Origin: an uncultured Erythrobacter sp.
GTDB taxonomy: Bacteria > Pseudomonadota > Alphaproteobacteria > Sphingomonadales > Sphingomonadaceae
Direction of reading: 5' to 3'
Assembly (NCBI RefSeq): GCF_947502395.1
Contig: NZ_CANMZM010000002.1
Location: 930,001 to 994,000 of the forward strand
Length of the DNA stretch: 64,000 bases
In this document: in pieces, positions 46,063 to 54,574 of the stretch
Position numbering within the stretch: position 1 is the first letter of the stretch
Layout: each line of letters begins with the position of its first letter
Position numbers and translations under genes: made by a program
The notes under the pieces: model-generated
Databases searched by the model: none
Seen by the model: the letters and a program-made list of their open reading frames with translations, nothing else
Told to the model about the DNA's origin: nothing

Positions 46063-46977
46063 ATGTCCTTTTCGAATTCCCATCAGTCTCGCGCGTCGTT
46101 TGAGGAAACCGCTCGCAAGCTCTGCGAGAGCCGCGACGGGAAGTGGTCTGGCACCAAGGGCATGGCCCGTTGTCCAGCGCACGATGACCGCACGCCTTCG
46201 CTCGGTGTCACGCTTGGCCGAAAGGCGATCCTCCTACATTGTTTCGCAGGGTGTGATCAGGCGAGCGTGCTCGCTGCCCTCGCCCGTGAAGGGATCGAGA
46301 CCTCAGCTCTATTCTCAGGTTCTTCTGACGAATTTCCGTTCCAGCCGAGCTATTCCAGCAAGCCATCAGCTGCAGCACTCCGCATCTGGCGCGATGCCCG
46401 ACCGCTGCAGCGAAGTCCTGCCAAGGCATATCTCGAAGAGCGCGGCATCCTCGCAACCTCCCATGCGCTGAGGTTTCATCCGCGCACACCGCTTGGACCG
46501 AAAGGTCGCGCGCGCTTTTTGCCGGCGATGATCGCTTCGGTCAGCCTCGACGAGGGGCCGATTGCCGTTCACCGGACTTTCCTGTCGCATTCCGGCAATA
46601 CGCAGGCATCGTTTGCCAAGCCGAAACGTGCTCTGGGGTCTCTCGGCAAGGCGGCAGTCCGTCTGTTCGCACCCGCCGAGGGAAGGCTTGGTCTCGCCGA
46701 AGGCATTGAAAGCGCGATGTCGGCCTATGCGCTTACCGGGATCCCAACATGGGCAACGCTGGGCAATGAACGCTTCGGCCTGGTTGCCATCCCCGAGAGC
46801 GTGAGCGAGCTACATCTCTTCGTCGATCACGACGCAGGTGGAGAACTCGCGGCAACTCGCGGACTGGAAGCCAACGTTTCACCCAATCGCAAAATCCTGA
46901 TCCGCAAGGTCAGATCGCGAGGCGAAGACTGGAACGATGAACTGCAGACGTGGCTGCTCCGAAAGAGCAAAACTTAG
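46063..46977 (+). CDS. Primase-like protein with zinc finger and Toprim domain
   Basis: 304 residues. The N-terminal zinc-ribbon-like part is GMARCPAHDDRTPSLGV followed by LHCFAGCDQASVLAAL, the CHC2 pattern of primases. The C-terminal Toprim region (about 200-300) includes GRLGLAEGIESAMSAYALTGIPTWATLGNERF with the acidic Glu and LHLFVDHDAGGELAATRGLE with the DxD-like pair. Such proteins are common on sphingomonad plasmids and integrative elements and probably prime DNA synthesis after transfer. It lies 69 bases before the ParB-like gene. Confidence 0.88.
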   Translation: MSFSNSHQSRASFEETARKLCESRDGKWSGTKGMARCPAHDDRTPSLGVTLGRKAILLHCFAGCDQASVLAALAREGIETSALFSGSSDEFPFQPSYSSKPSAAALRIWRDARPLQRSPAKAYLEERGILATSHALRFHPRTPLGPKGRARFLPAMIASVSLDEGPIAVHRTFLSHSGNTQASFAKPKRALGSLGKAAVRLFAPAEGRLGLAEGIESAMSAYALTGIPTWATLGNERFGLVAIPESVSELHLFVDHDAGGELAATRGLEANVSPNRKILIRKVRSRGEDWNDELQTWLLRKSKT

Positions 46978-47046
46978 AGGAGAGAGAGCTCCTGGGTCTT
47001 TGGCCGCACGGTTGTCGTGAGGCGCAACAAAGACAGGAGACTACTC

Positions 47047-49017
47047 ATGATCCAATCCATTCCTCTCAAGAAACTAATCTCAAGCCCTCGCAACGTACGC
47101 AAAACAAACGACGTTCTTGCCGATTTGCAATTGCGGGCTGATATCGCGGCACGCGGGCTTCTCCAAAATCTGGTAGTTCGCAAAGCCACCCGAGGGAAAT
47201 TTGAAGTCGAAGCTGGCGGGCGCCGCCTCGCTGCATTGCAAGCGTTGGTCGAGGAAGGCACGCTTCCCAAGAACCATGAAGTCACTTGCCTTGTCATCGA
47301 AGGTGAGGAAAGCGAAGTGCGCGAAGCGAGCCTTGCCGAGAACTTCCAGCGCCTCGCAATGAACCCGGCCGACGAGGCGCAGGCTTTCGCTGCGATTGTC
47401 GAGGCGGGAGCTAGCACCGAAGACGTGGCTCGCCGGTTCGGTCTCACAGTCCGCTTTGTCGAGGGCCGTCTGCGCTTGGCGGGCCTCGCACCTTGTGTCT
47501 TCGAAGCGCTCGCCGAAGGCGCGATCACGCTCGATATGGCCAAGGCCTATGGAGCGATCTCAGACATTGACCGCCAAGCACACGTCTATGCCGAACTGCA
47601 GGACGCCTGGTACCAGGTCACGCCTGACACGATCCGTCGCATGGTGCTCGATGCCACTGTTCGTGGCTCCGATCCGCGCGCGGTTCTGGTCGGGCGCGAG
47701 GCCTACCTCGCAGCAGGTGGTCGGATCGAACGCGAACTCTTCGACGACGAAGCCAGCGAAAGCTGGATCGATGTCGCGCTGCTCGAAGACCTTGCCCAGA
47801 AAGCGATGGATGACGCTGCGAAGAGCGTCGCTGAAGAACACGGACTTGCCTGGGTGCGACCCACGCTTGGCAACTATGTAAGCCACGATCTCGTCGAGGG
47901 CCTCAATCGGCTTCCATGCGAACCGGCTCCGCTCAGTGAGCAGGAAGCCCGCGAGCTCAGCGACCTTGAAGCCGACTACGACCGGACAGCGGCCATCCTC
48001 GAGGATGAGGACAGCGACGAAAGCGAGATCGCCAAGGCGGAAGAAGAGCTGGTCTCGATCGACCGCGCGATGCGCGATCTGCACGATCGTCCGCCAGTGC
48101 TTGCCGACGAGCTAAAGTCAGAGGCTGGAGCGTTCCTTGTGCTCTCACGGAATGGCGAACCTGCAATGGTGCCGCAGTTTTACACTGATGCTGAAGTCAT
48201 CGACACTGATGACGGAGCTGTCGAACCGGTGGATGCAGGTGCTGTTACCAAGCGCAAGAGCGGGGCGCTTTCGCAGCGTCTGCTCGACGAGCTCGCGATG
48301 CAGCGTCGCGATATCCTGGCGATCCACCTGGCCAACGATCCTGCGCTCGCGCTTGATTTCATGGTCTTCACGCTCGCAGATGCTGATGGGCATGACTGGC
48401 GCGCGAAAAAGGCGTCGACGCTCGTCGGCTCGGTCGCATCGGGGCCGGTGGCCGGATTCGAGGCGAAGGATGCCCCCGCAAGTGCTGCGCTCGCCGAGTT
48501 CGCCGCTTCGCTCGACGAGAGCTGGCGCGCCGGCGAGACTGACGTCGAACGGTTCGAACGCTTCCGCGCATTGAGCGATGAAGCACGTTCGGCCTGGCTC
48601 GGCCATGTCGTATCCCGCACACTGGTCGCGAGCCTTGCCTGCGAAGGCGATCGCTCGGCGCCGCTGCACGAGATACTCGGGTCGCTGCTCGAGATCGAAA
48701 CCGCGCATTGGTGGCGGCCGACGGCGGCGAACTTCTTCGATCGTGTGGCCAAGGCGCGCACGCTTGAAGCGCTCGACGCTGCAGGCGGTCCCGAACTCGT
48801 CAGCCGCTATGCAGGTTCGAAGAAGGCAGAACTAGCGAGCGCAGCCGAGCGTATCTTCTCCGGCAATTTCATTGGCGAAGCGGATGTGAAGACGCGCGCG
48901 GGAGCGTGGGTGCCCGAGATCATGTGCTTCGGTTCTCCTGAGGAACCGGTCGAGGATGAAACTGCGGCCCCGGTTGAGGACGAGACCGCGAACGAAATTG
49001 CCGAGCAGGCTGCCTGA
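47047..49017 (+). CDS. Large ParB/RepB/Spo0J-type partition or regulatory protein
   Basis: 656 residues from the ATG at 47047, with AGGAGA upstream; a GTG at 47017 adds 10 residues. Residues 1-180 are a clear ParB nuclease/CTP-binding and HTH region: IPLKKLISSPRNVRKTND, GRRLAALQALVEEG, SEVREASLAENFQRLAMNPADEAQAF and STEDVARRFGLTVRFVEGRLRLAG. The remaining 450 residues are an acidic, mostly helical extension not seen in chromosomal ParB. No ParA ATPase partner is adjacent, so it may regulate element genes. A strong hairpin terminator follows. Confidence 0.9.
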   Translation: MIQSIPLKKLISSPRNVRKTNDVLADLQLRADIAARGLLQNLVVRKATRGKFEVEAGGRRLAALQALVEEGTLPKNHEVTCLVIEGEESEVREASLAENFQRLAMNPADEAQAFAAIVEAGASTEDVARRFGLTVRFVEGRLRLAGLAPCVFEALAEGAITLDMAKAYGAISDIDRQAHVYAELQDAWYQVTPDTIRRMVLDATVRGSDPRAVLVGREAYLAAGGRIERELFDDEASESWIDVALLEDLAQKAMDDAAKSVAEEHGLAWVRPTLGNYVSHDLVEGLNRLPCEPAPLSEQEARELSDLEADYDRTAAILEDEDSDESEIAKAEEELVSIDRAMRDLHDRPPVLADELKSEAGAFLVLSRNGEPAMVPQFYTDAEVIDTDDGAVEPVDAGAVTKRKSGALSQRLLDELAMQRRDILAIHLANDPALALDFMVFTLADADGHDWRAKKASTLVGSVASGPVAGFEAKDAPASAALAEFAASLDESWRAGETDVERFERFRALSDEARSAWLGHVVSRTLVASLACEGDRSAPLHEILGSLLEIETAHWWRPTAANFFDRVAKARTLEALDAAGGPELVSRYAGSKKAELASAAERIFSGNFIGEADVKTRAGAWVPEIMCFGSPEEPVEDETAAPVEDETANEIAEQAA

Positions 49018-49047
49018 CCCCTCCTGACAGGTCCAGGTGACTCGGCG

Positions 49048-49080
49048 GGCGGTCCGTCCCTCTCGGGATGGGCCGCCTTA
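49048..49080 (+). terminator. Hairpin terminator after the ParB-like gene
   Basis: GGCGGTCCGTCCC (49048-49060), loop TCTC, GGGATGGGCCGCC (49065-49077), then TTATT. The stem contains two weak pairs. Similar strong hairpins follow several genes of the element. Confidence 0.65.
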
Positions 49081-49187
49081 TTCGCGTTTCCGTCCGAAGG
49101 TCGCCTACGATGGTGAGTCTTAGAGGGGAGGACGCTTTGTTCATCCTGAACCCGGACACGTCCGTTCCGGCGATCAGGAGACCATCG

Positions 49188-50117
49188 ATGACAAAGTCCC
49201 GCCGCACTGCTTCAGTTTCTCCAGCTGCGCGTATCACCGCCGCCATTATCGAAAAGCTAGAGCAAGGCACCAAGCCTTGGGTCAAGCCGTGGCGTGGCTT
49301 GCCGCTTTCTCGCCCGCTGCGATCATGCGGGACGCCGTATCGCGGCATGAATACCTTCTGGCTCTGGATGGTTGCTGATGCCTGCGGCTACGCCTCACCA
49401 TACTGGATGACATATCGCCAGTGCCAGAAACTCGGCGGCCAAGTCCGCAAAGGAGAAAAATCGACCATCGCGATTTTCTACAAAAACTACACCAAGGAAG
49501 TCGAAAACGCTGAAGGTGGGCAGGATACGGAGAGCCGGCGCGTGCTGAAGACCTATTCAGTCTTCAATGCCGACCAGTGCGATGGCCTCCCCGAATTCTA
49601 CCATCCCAAGCCACTGGTTGCCGCGCTTGAGCCCGAAGGCCGCGAGGAGCGGCTAGATGCCTTCTTCGCTGAGATCGACGCAGAGCTACGCCATCATGGC
49701 GCGCAAGCCTACTACGAGCCACTGCGTGATCGCGTCACCATGCCGCCGGCCGAACTCTTCGAAGCCTATGACCATTACTACGCAACACTTGCGCATGAGC
49801 TATCGCACTGGACTGGACATTCTTCGCGACTCGATCGAGGCCTCAAGAACCGCTTCGGCAGTGATGCCTATGCCGTCGAAGAACTTATCGCCGAGCTGTC
49901 CTCCGCCATTCTTGGTGCCGAACTGGGATTGCCCGTCTCGCATCTCGATCATCATGCTAGCTATATCGCGTCCTGGCTCAAGATCCTTAAACAGGACGAG
50001 CGCGCGATCCTGACCGCGGCCGCAAAGGCCGAGGAGGCAGCCACCTTGCTGCTCGAAATGGGCGGTCACCAATCGAGTGCCAATGAGGCTGATGCCGAAC
50101 TTTCTGACGCAGCCTGA
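49188..50117 (+). CDS. ardC: ArdC-family anti-restriction / DNA-binding metalloprotein (DUF1738)
   Basis: 310 residues from the ATG at 49188, with AGGAG 7 bases upstream. The N-terminal ArdC domain has the signature KLEQGTKPWVKPW, LRSCGTPYRGMNTFWLWM and GQVRKGEKSTIAIFYKNY. The C-terminal part carries a zinc peptidase-like motif HELSHWTGH at residues 203-211 and EELIAELSSAILGAELG. ArdC-type proteins bind single-stranded DNA and protect incoming DNA from restriction during conjugation. The position in the element fits that role. Confidence 0.92.
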   Translation: MTKSRRTASVSPAARITAAIIEKLEQGTKPWVKPWRGLPLSRPLRSCGTPYRGMNTFWLWMVADACGYASPYWMTYRQCQKLGGQVRKGEKSTIAIFYKNYTKEVENAEGGQDTESRRVLKTYSVFNADQCDGLPEFYHPKPLVAALEPEGREERLDAFFAEIDAELRHHGAQAYYEPLRDRVTMPPAELFEAYDHYYATLAHELSHWTGHSSRLDRGLKNRFGSDAYAVEELIAELSSAILGAELGLPVSHLDHHASYIASWLKILKQDERAILTAAAKAEEAATLLLEMGGHQSSANEADAELSDAA

Positions 50118-50483
50118 ATAAGAGACTTAACTTGAGCAACTCTGTCAGCCAGCCCGCACGTACTGGCACTTGCCTTCACACCGAGTCAATTCGGTCTGGC
50201 CGAGCGCTCCCGGACCGATCCTGGATCACTCCCAGACAACTCCTGCGCCACTCCGACACGATCCCGCACAGCCTGTTCGCTGGTCCTCGTGCCCTGGACC
50301 GGTCAGGTCCCACAGCAACCCGCGCAAGGCTGCGGCCCGTGTGGCCCACGCCAGCCTTGCCTTGCGGGGTTTCCCGCTGACGCGGTGCGGTGGTCTCTTA
50401 TCCCGGTCCTTTTCGGACACGGCGAACGGGCCCGCGCGGAACTTCCTCCGTCGGCATTCGCCGGTCTCAGGAGGACTAAAGAT
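50118..50483. other. Intergenic region, no gene seen
   Basis: 366 bases, GC-rich, between ardC and the DUF2493 gene. No conserved reading frame is visible. It probably holds the promoter of the next gene, which has a strong AGGAGG at 50469-50474. No terminator hairpin with a T-run was clear. Confidence 0.4.
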
Positions 50484-51416
50484 ATGTATGACAATTTCGC
50501 CACCCAGCTTGCCGGCCTCGATCTATCCGGCTTCTCGATCACGCCTGCCCCATTCAACGGATCCGACTTCCCTTGCGAGGACGCCATGTCTCACACGCTC
50601 GGAGCAGTCTGGTCCGATCTGTTCGCGCTGTTTGCCGACACCGCGCTCGAGGCCGACGCCGAGGATCTCGCTTGGGGCTTCGTCAATCTCTTTCACCGTG
50701 CAGCCAGCCGCAAGTCGACCCAAGTAGATCGGGCCTCGGATGAAATCCGCGCCCTATTGGCATCCGCCGACGGGTCCGAAGTGCATTCGTCAAACCTCCA
50801 GGAACAAACCCTGCGTGCCCAGTCTGCTGAAGCCAGCATGCAGGTGTTCGAGCAGATGCGTGAGGTTGCAGCAGGTCTCTATCGCGACGAAACCGGTTCC
50901 TCGTGGAAGCCCGTATCGGGATCGCGTGCGCGCCACTCGAAGAACATGACATCGGCCGTGATTGATGCCCGCGACTTTTTGCGCGTACGCAAGGAGCGTC
51001 GTCAGGCTGCACATTCTCCCGAGGGTACTCCGGTGGTCTTTGCCGGTGGTCGCAACCGTTTCGAATGCGAGGCCGACGCCAAGACTTACGCGGCGAACAT
51101 CTGGGCTACACTCGACAGGGTGCGCGAGGTCGTTCCTGACATGTTTCTCGTACACGGCGGCGACGGTAAGGGAGCCGACAGACTGGCCGCATCCTGGGCC
51201 GAGCGCCACGAAGTGCAACAGCTCACATTCGGGCTTGAGCGTCGTTTGGGTGCTCGTGCAGGGTTCAAGCGCAACGAGCAAATGCTTGGTCTCAGCCCTC
51301 GCTATGTGGTGGCATTTCCGGGCAACGGCGTGACCGAACGCCTCGTGATCGAAGCCAAGAAGCAGCGCATCACGGTTGTTGATCGTCGCGGGCCGTTGGG
51401 CACTAGTCCCGCTTGA
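50484..51416 (+). CDS. DUF2493 / SLOG-domain protein
   Basis: 310 residues from the ATG at 50484 (AGGAGG upstream). Residues 1-180 are a helical N-terminal part with no known motif. Residues 185-300 are a DUF2493 SLOG-like domain: VVFAGGRNRFECEADAKTY, then LVHGGDGKGADRLAASWAE, matching the Gly-rich nucleotide-binding loop GGxxGxD. SLOG proteins bind nucleotides or nucleotide-derived ligands. These proteins recur on sphingomonad plasmids and elements, with no proven role. Confidence 0.85.
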   Translation: MYDNFATQLAGLDLSGFSITPAPFNGSDFPCEDAMSHTLGAVWSDLFALFADTALEADAEDLAWGFVNLFHRAASRKSTQVDRASDEIRALLASADGSEVHSSNLQEQTLRAQSAEASMQVFEQMREVAAGLYRDETGSSWKPVSGSRARHSKNMTSAVIDARDFLRVRKERRQAAHSPEGTPVVFAGGRNRFECEADAKTYAANIWATLDRVREVVPDMFLVHGGDGKGADRLAASWAERHEVQQLTFGLERRLGARAGFKRNEQMLGLSPRYVVAFPGNGVTERLVIEAKKQRITVVDRRGPLGTSPA

Positions 51417-51740
51417 CGGGGAAAGAGCAACTAGACCTCTCGGATGATCAATTCCCAATCGCCGAAGAAGGGCGGCCCCATTCAAGGCCGCCCATGAGGC
51501 GCAGAACTCATTGCTGCTCCGAGTCCTACGGGTCGCAATGGCAGGGGAGTACCGAACGCAATCAATTCCATTGTAGGGTTATGAAATGCCCGAATGGATA
51601 CGCCTCTGAACAGCTTCATTGCTCATCGCGCGTAACCAGCGCGCCTGTGCAGCAATCTTCCTGGACGGACGCGGTTACTGAAAACTGCGGCGCGGCACTT
51701 ATCGTTCCCGCATCCGATTTTCCAAGCTACAAGATCGGCA
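51417..51740. other. Intergenic region with hairpin
   Basis: 324 bases without a convincing gene; a plus-strand frame at 51413-51754 shows no recognisable protein and mixed codon use. A perfect hairpin GGGCGGCC (51470-51477) with GGCCGCCC (51486-51493) lies here but has no T-run; it may end transcripts of the DUF2493 gene. Confidence 0.4.
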
Positions 51741-52010
51741 ATGCAACTCGATGATCTTCTTCTTCGCTACTTTGCCTCGACCAATTTGTCTAACGTGGCG
51801 CCAGACACTTTGGCGGCCGGGATCGAGCATTGCCGGGTCGACCTCGGTCTCGAGCAAGACAGGGGCAAGCGCTTTGCACTGTGGTCGTTCTTGCACATGT
51901 TCGGGTCCGCCCCCGACCTCGACGTGGCGTTCGACAACGAGGAAGACCGGGAGGCTGCGCGCAACTTCATGGATCTCCTGGCGGCATCGGGAGGCGATGG
52001 TGTAGGTTGA
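51741..52010 (+). CDS. Small conserved-looking protein (89 aa), unknown
   Basis: 89 residues, acidic and helical, starting MQLDDLLLRYFASTNLSNVAP and ending in a helix rich in acidic residues followed by LAASGGDGVG. It resembles small proteins of unknown role often found beside SSB and ArdC on plasmids. There is no strong ribosome-binding site (weak AAGATCGGC upstream). It lies 269 bases before ssb. Confidence 0.5.
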   Translation: MQLDDLLLRYFASTNLSNVAPDTLAAGIEHCRVDLGLEQDRGKRFALWSFLHMFGSAPDLDVAFDNEEDREAARNFMDLLAASGGDGVG

Positions 52011-52279
52011 TTGAAGCGGGGTCACGCGAGCCTTCAGACCCGCACCCGATACCCATCCGGCTTTCTTCGCGAACAGTCCTGAACCAGGTCAGCTGAGGAG
52101 CCGCAACCCGTTCCTTTCCGGCCGTGTTGGCAGCTGCGCTGCCTGCCCGCACCACCCGTCATGAACAGGTTCCCCTTAGAGCTTCGCTCCTGCGGTGCAG
52201 TCCTCCCATGCCCTGCTTCTTCTGGATGTTCGCAAGCCGGAGATGGTCTCCGGTTTGAGGAACTGAAGGAACTAAGATC

Positions 52280-52678
52280 ATGACCAATATCGCAATCCTC
52301 ACCGGCCGCATCGCCCGCGATCCGGACACCCGCGAGACCAAGGGCGGCACCAATGTCACCGGGATCACTGTCGTCACCGATCGCCCTGCAAGGGACAAGG
52401 ACGGGAAGACCTACAAAGACGAGAACGGCTACACCGCAAAAGAAAGCGAATTCCACCGTGTGACCTGCTTCAATGGCCTCGCCAAGACCGTCGGACAGTT
52501 CTGCTCCAAGGGCCAGCTGGTTTCCGTCCAAGGCCGCATCCACTACACCCAATGGGAAGACAAGGACGGGGTCACACGCTACGGCACAGAGATCCTCGCC
52601 GACAAGGTCGACTTCCTCTCAAGGGGCAATGGCTCCGGCGAGAACGACGAGAACAAGGATGCTCCCGAAATCGACTGA
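52280..52678 (+). CDS. ssb: Single-stranded DNA-binding protein (element-encoded)
   Basis: 132 residues with the OB-fold of SSB: MTNIAILTGRIARDPDTRETKGG, ITVVTDRPARDKDGK, FHRVTCFNGLAKTVGQFCSKGQLVSVQGRIHYTQWEDKDGVTRYGTEILADKVDFLS. Its acidic tail ends DAPEID, unlike the classic DDDIPF tip, so interaction with host SSB partners may differ. It protects DNA during transfer or replication. A perfect terminator hairpin follows. Confidence 0.93.
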   Translation: MTNIAILTGRIARDPDTRETKGGTNVTGITVVTDRPARDKDGKTYKDENGYTAKESEFHRVTCFNGLAKTVGQFCSKGQLVSVQGRIHYTQWEDKDGVTRYGTEILADKVDFLSRGNGSGENDENKDAPEID

Positions 52679-52700
52679 TCTCAGCCATCCAGCCGCCCAA

Positions 52701-52735
52701 GAAAGGGCTCTGTCCAAACGGGACAGGGCCCTTTC
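52701..52735 (+). terminator. Terminator after ssb
   Basis: GAAAGGGC-TCTGTCC (52701-52715) pairs with GGACA-GGGCCCTTTC (52721-52735), one bulge, loop AAACG. T-rich sequence lies at the stem end and beyond (TTTCTCG). It can act in both directions, since a convergent gene lies beyond. Confidence 0.7.
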
Positions 52736-52747
52736 TCGTATTCACTT

Positions 52748-53008
52748 TCAGTGGCTTTGAGCTGTGCGTGATGCGGAGGCTGGCTTTTGAAACAGCCGCT
52801 TTATGGCTTCTTCTTCGCCTAGTTTTCCGAGCTCATTTGCAACTTCGGATAGGCCCCTCTTTGAGAAGGTCTCTATCCCCGTTCCAAGAATAACCTGGCC
52901 CAGTTCAATGGCAGCCTGTTTCTCGAGTTCTTTCTGACGTTGGTCGAGTGCCAGCCTGTCGGCCTCCAGTTTCTGGAGTGCGGCTACAGCGCTTCGTTTC
53001 GATGGCAT
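52748..53008 (-). CDS. Small helical protein, DUF6437-like
   Basis: 86 residues from the ATG at 53008. It forms a coiled-coil-like helix (LQKLEADRLALDQRQKELEKQAAIELG) and then a conserved segment QVILGTGIETFSKRGLSEVANELG. I recall a DUF6437 annotation for this type on sphingomonad elements, with moderate certainty. Coiled-coil character suggests a regulatory or structural role. Its longer upstream extension (to 53302) is low-complexity and not called. Confidence 0.55.
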   Translation of the reverse strand: MPSKRSAVAALQKLEADRLALDQRQKELEKQAAIELGQVILGTGIETFSKRGLSEVANELGKLGEEEAIKRLFQKPASASRTAQSH

Positions 53009-53351
53009 TGAGGATACTTCTTTCTTCCCCTCCGATGACCCTCTCCTCGGCTGACGTGGACTATCACCCGTCCTGTAGGAAAGCGATTTCCCCTTGGTTT
53101 TCGCGAACACCTGAGATCGAACGGGAGGGGAGTTTGGCTCACGGACTTTCAAGGATGATGGGCGTGCAGCTGGCGCGTCAAGGACGGCGGGGCCCCACCA
53201 TTTTGCCGTCCCTTCGCTTCGCTGCAGTCCGACAAAATCGTTGCCCCCACCGCCGCTTGGCGGTCGCCCAGCCGGGCGATCCCTGACCCGCCAGCCACAC
53301 ACCCATCTGCCTTCCTCCTGTCGTCTTACCGACAGATATCAGGAGGATTTC

Positions 53352-53573
53352 ATGACTGCGCTTGCATCGATTCAATCAAACTCGAACAGCTACTTCGAAG
53401 CACTGGCCACTGCCGAACGGCGGGCCTTGCACAGCTTCTTCGACCAGCACGTCGTGGAAGATAATGACCTAGGATACTTCGCCCTGGACGAGGGTGACTA
53501 CAACGCCTTGCCGGCGCATCTGGCCAGCCGGGTTGTGCACACGGTGCACGGCGCAATGCTCGACGAGTTCTGA
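53352..53573 (+). CDS. Small hypothetical protein (73 aa)
   Basis: 73 residues with a strong AGGAGGA ribosome-binding site just before the ATG at 53352, making it a real gene despite no recognised family. Helices around FEALATAERRALHSFFDQHVVE and an acidic tail are visible. It is followed by a hairpin terminator with TTTTTT. The role is unknown. Confidence 0.6.
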   Translation: MTALASIQSNSNSYFEALATAERRALHSFFDQHVVEDNDLGYFALDEGDYNALPAHLASRVVHTVHGAMLDEF

Positions 53574-53582
53574 ACGTCCGAT

Positions 53583-53618
53583 GGGGCGGGAGCCGGTGAC
53601 GGTTCCTGCCCCTTTTTT
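53583..53618 (+). terminator. Terminator after the 73-aa gene
   Basis: GGGGCGGGAGCC (53583-53594) with GGTTCCTGCCCC (53601-53612), two G-U pairs, loop of 6, then TTTTTT. Confidence 0.8.
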
Positions 53619-54067
53619 GTGTTCGCTGCTGGAAGAGGAGAGAGTAGTAAGGAGCGGTGCTGGTGACGCGCTCGGTCCCGCACCACCTGCGGCGGCGCTC
53701 CTGCGGGCGCGGCGTATTTGGTCCGGGCCCCGCATGCACTCCTGAGCGCCAACGGGTCGAAGCGGCGCGAGGCTGACGGGAGCGACAAACCCCGCTCCCT
53801 TATCTCGCACGCGCTTCTTTTGCCGTCAGCTTATCAGGGGTGCGTCTTGGTTGGGATGCTTGCTTCCGAACTGGCGCTTGCGGTTCGCTTCAGCGTCCCG
53901 GGCTGTTGCTTTCGCTCGATCGGCACAGATGCCAATGCCCGTTCAAAACCCATTCTCTGTCGTTTCTGGACTTAGACCTCGCAGTGGGAAAACGGTAGCA
54001 CACCGTACGCAGCGGGGCTGGCAAGTAAGATCATGAAGTTTATCATGAATTTGGCAATGTCCACTTC
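53619..54067. other. Intergenic region, no gene
   Basis: About 450 bases, without a convincing reading frame. It lies between the preceding terminator and the iteron region, and becomes AT-rich towards 54,030. It may contain a promoter for the transfer genes. Confidence 0.4.
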
Positions 54068-54191
54068 TGTGCCAGTCGTGTGCCAATGGCTTTATCGACT
54101 GTGCCAGATTGTGCTGAATTCACTTAGCACATTGAATTTCTGTCCTAATTTTCCGGTTTCCTACACCCTATTGCCCGTGCCAGAGTGGCAC
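54068..54191. promoter_or_regulatory. Iteron/palindrome region: candidate oriT and relaxosome sites
   Basis: The octamer TGTGCCAG/A occurs at 54068-54075, 54079-54086 and 54100-54107, with a further CGTGCCAG at 54176-54183 inside the perfect palindrome GTGCCA-GAG-TGGCAC (54177-54191). A GTGCT/AGCAC inverted repeat (54111-54130) lies between. The first three spacings (11 and 21) suggest helical phasing. The region precedes an RHH protein, a TraD-like ATPase and a MobF relaxase, as oriT does before trwABC. Confidence 0.5.
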
Positions 54192-54244
54192 TCACTTTTC
54201 CGAAGAGTGAACCAGGTTCTTTTTAGCAAAAGGAACTTGGATTC

Positions 54245-54574
54245 ATGCAAAGACATCATCGTTTTGTGACCTATGTCACGCCTCTCATTGCCGAATGGAT
54301 TAAAGCTCAGGCCGATGAGCGGCGAGTAAGTTCAAGCATCGTGATTGGCGATTGCATTTTTGATGCCTGGCAGCGTGACACGGAAGCCGATTTGAGGACG
54401 CCAGCGACCGATCCGGTTCGCCAGAACATCTTCATCACCGTAGCTTTGGATGCGCTGCTCACGCACCATTCTGTGCCCGATCTGCGCGAGCAGACGGTCG
54501 CGGCCTATCAGCGCCGGCTGGAGCGTTTGGGGCTCGTTGCGCCGCGCCCGCAAGGGGGCGGCGATGAAGCATAA
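54245..54574 (+). CDS. Predicted ribbon-helix-helix relaxosome protein (TrwA/TraY-like position)
   Basis: 109 residues. The N-terminal segment RFVTYVTPLIAEWIKAQADERRVSSSIVIGDCI reads as a strand followed by two helices, the CopG/Arc RHH pattern. The C-terminal half is helical. The gene lies between the palindromic region and the TraD-like gene, where small RHH proteins (TrwA, TraY) that bind oriT are found. It overlaps the next gene by 11 bases. Similarity to TrwA is by position and fold pattern, not proven. Confidence 0.6.
   Translation: MQRHHRFVTYVTPLIAEWIKAQADERRVSSSIVIGDCIFDAWQRDTEADLRTPATDPVRQNIFITVALDALLTHHSVPDLREQTVAAYQRRLERLGLVAPRPQGGGDEA

Noticed and set aside
51413-51754. Plus-strand frame of 113 codons after the DUF2493 gene
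   Set aside because: No family, no clear ribosome-binding site, and it overlaps both neighbouring genes.
54068-54191. TGTGCCAG repeats read as a CRISPR array
   Set aside because: Repeats are 8 bases, with 3-13 base or irregular spacers and no cas genes; they suit protein-binding iterons.
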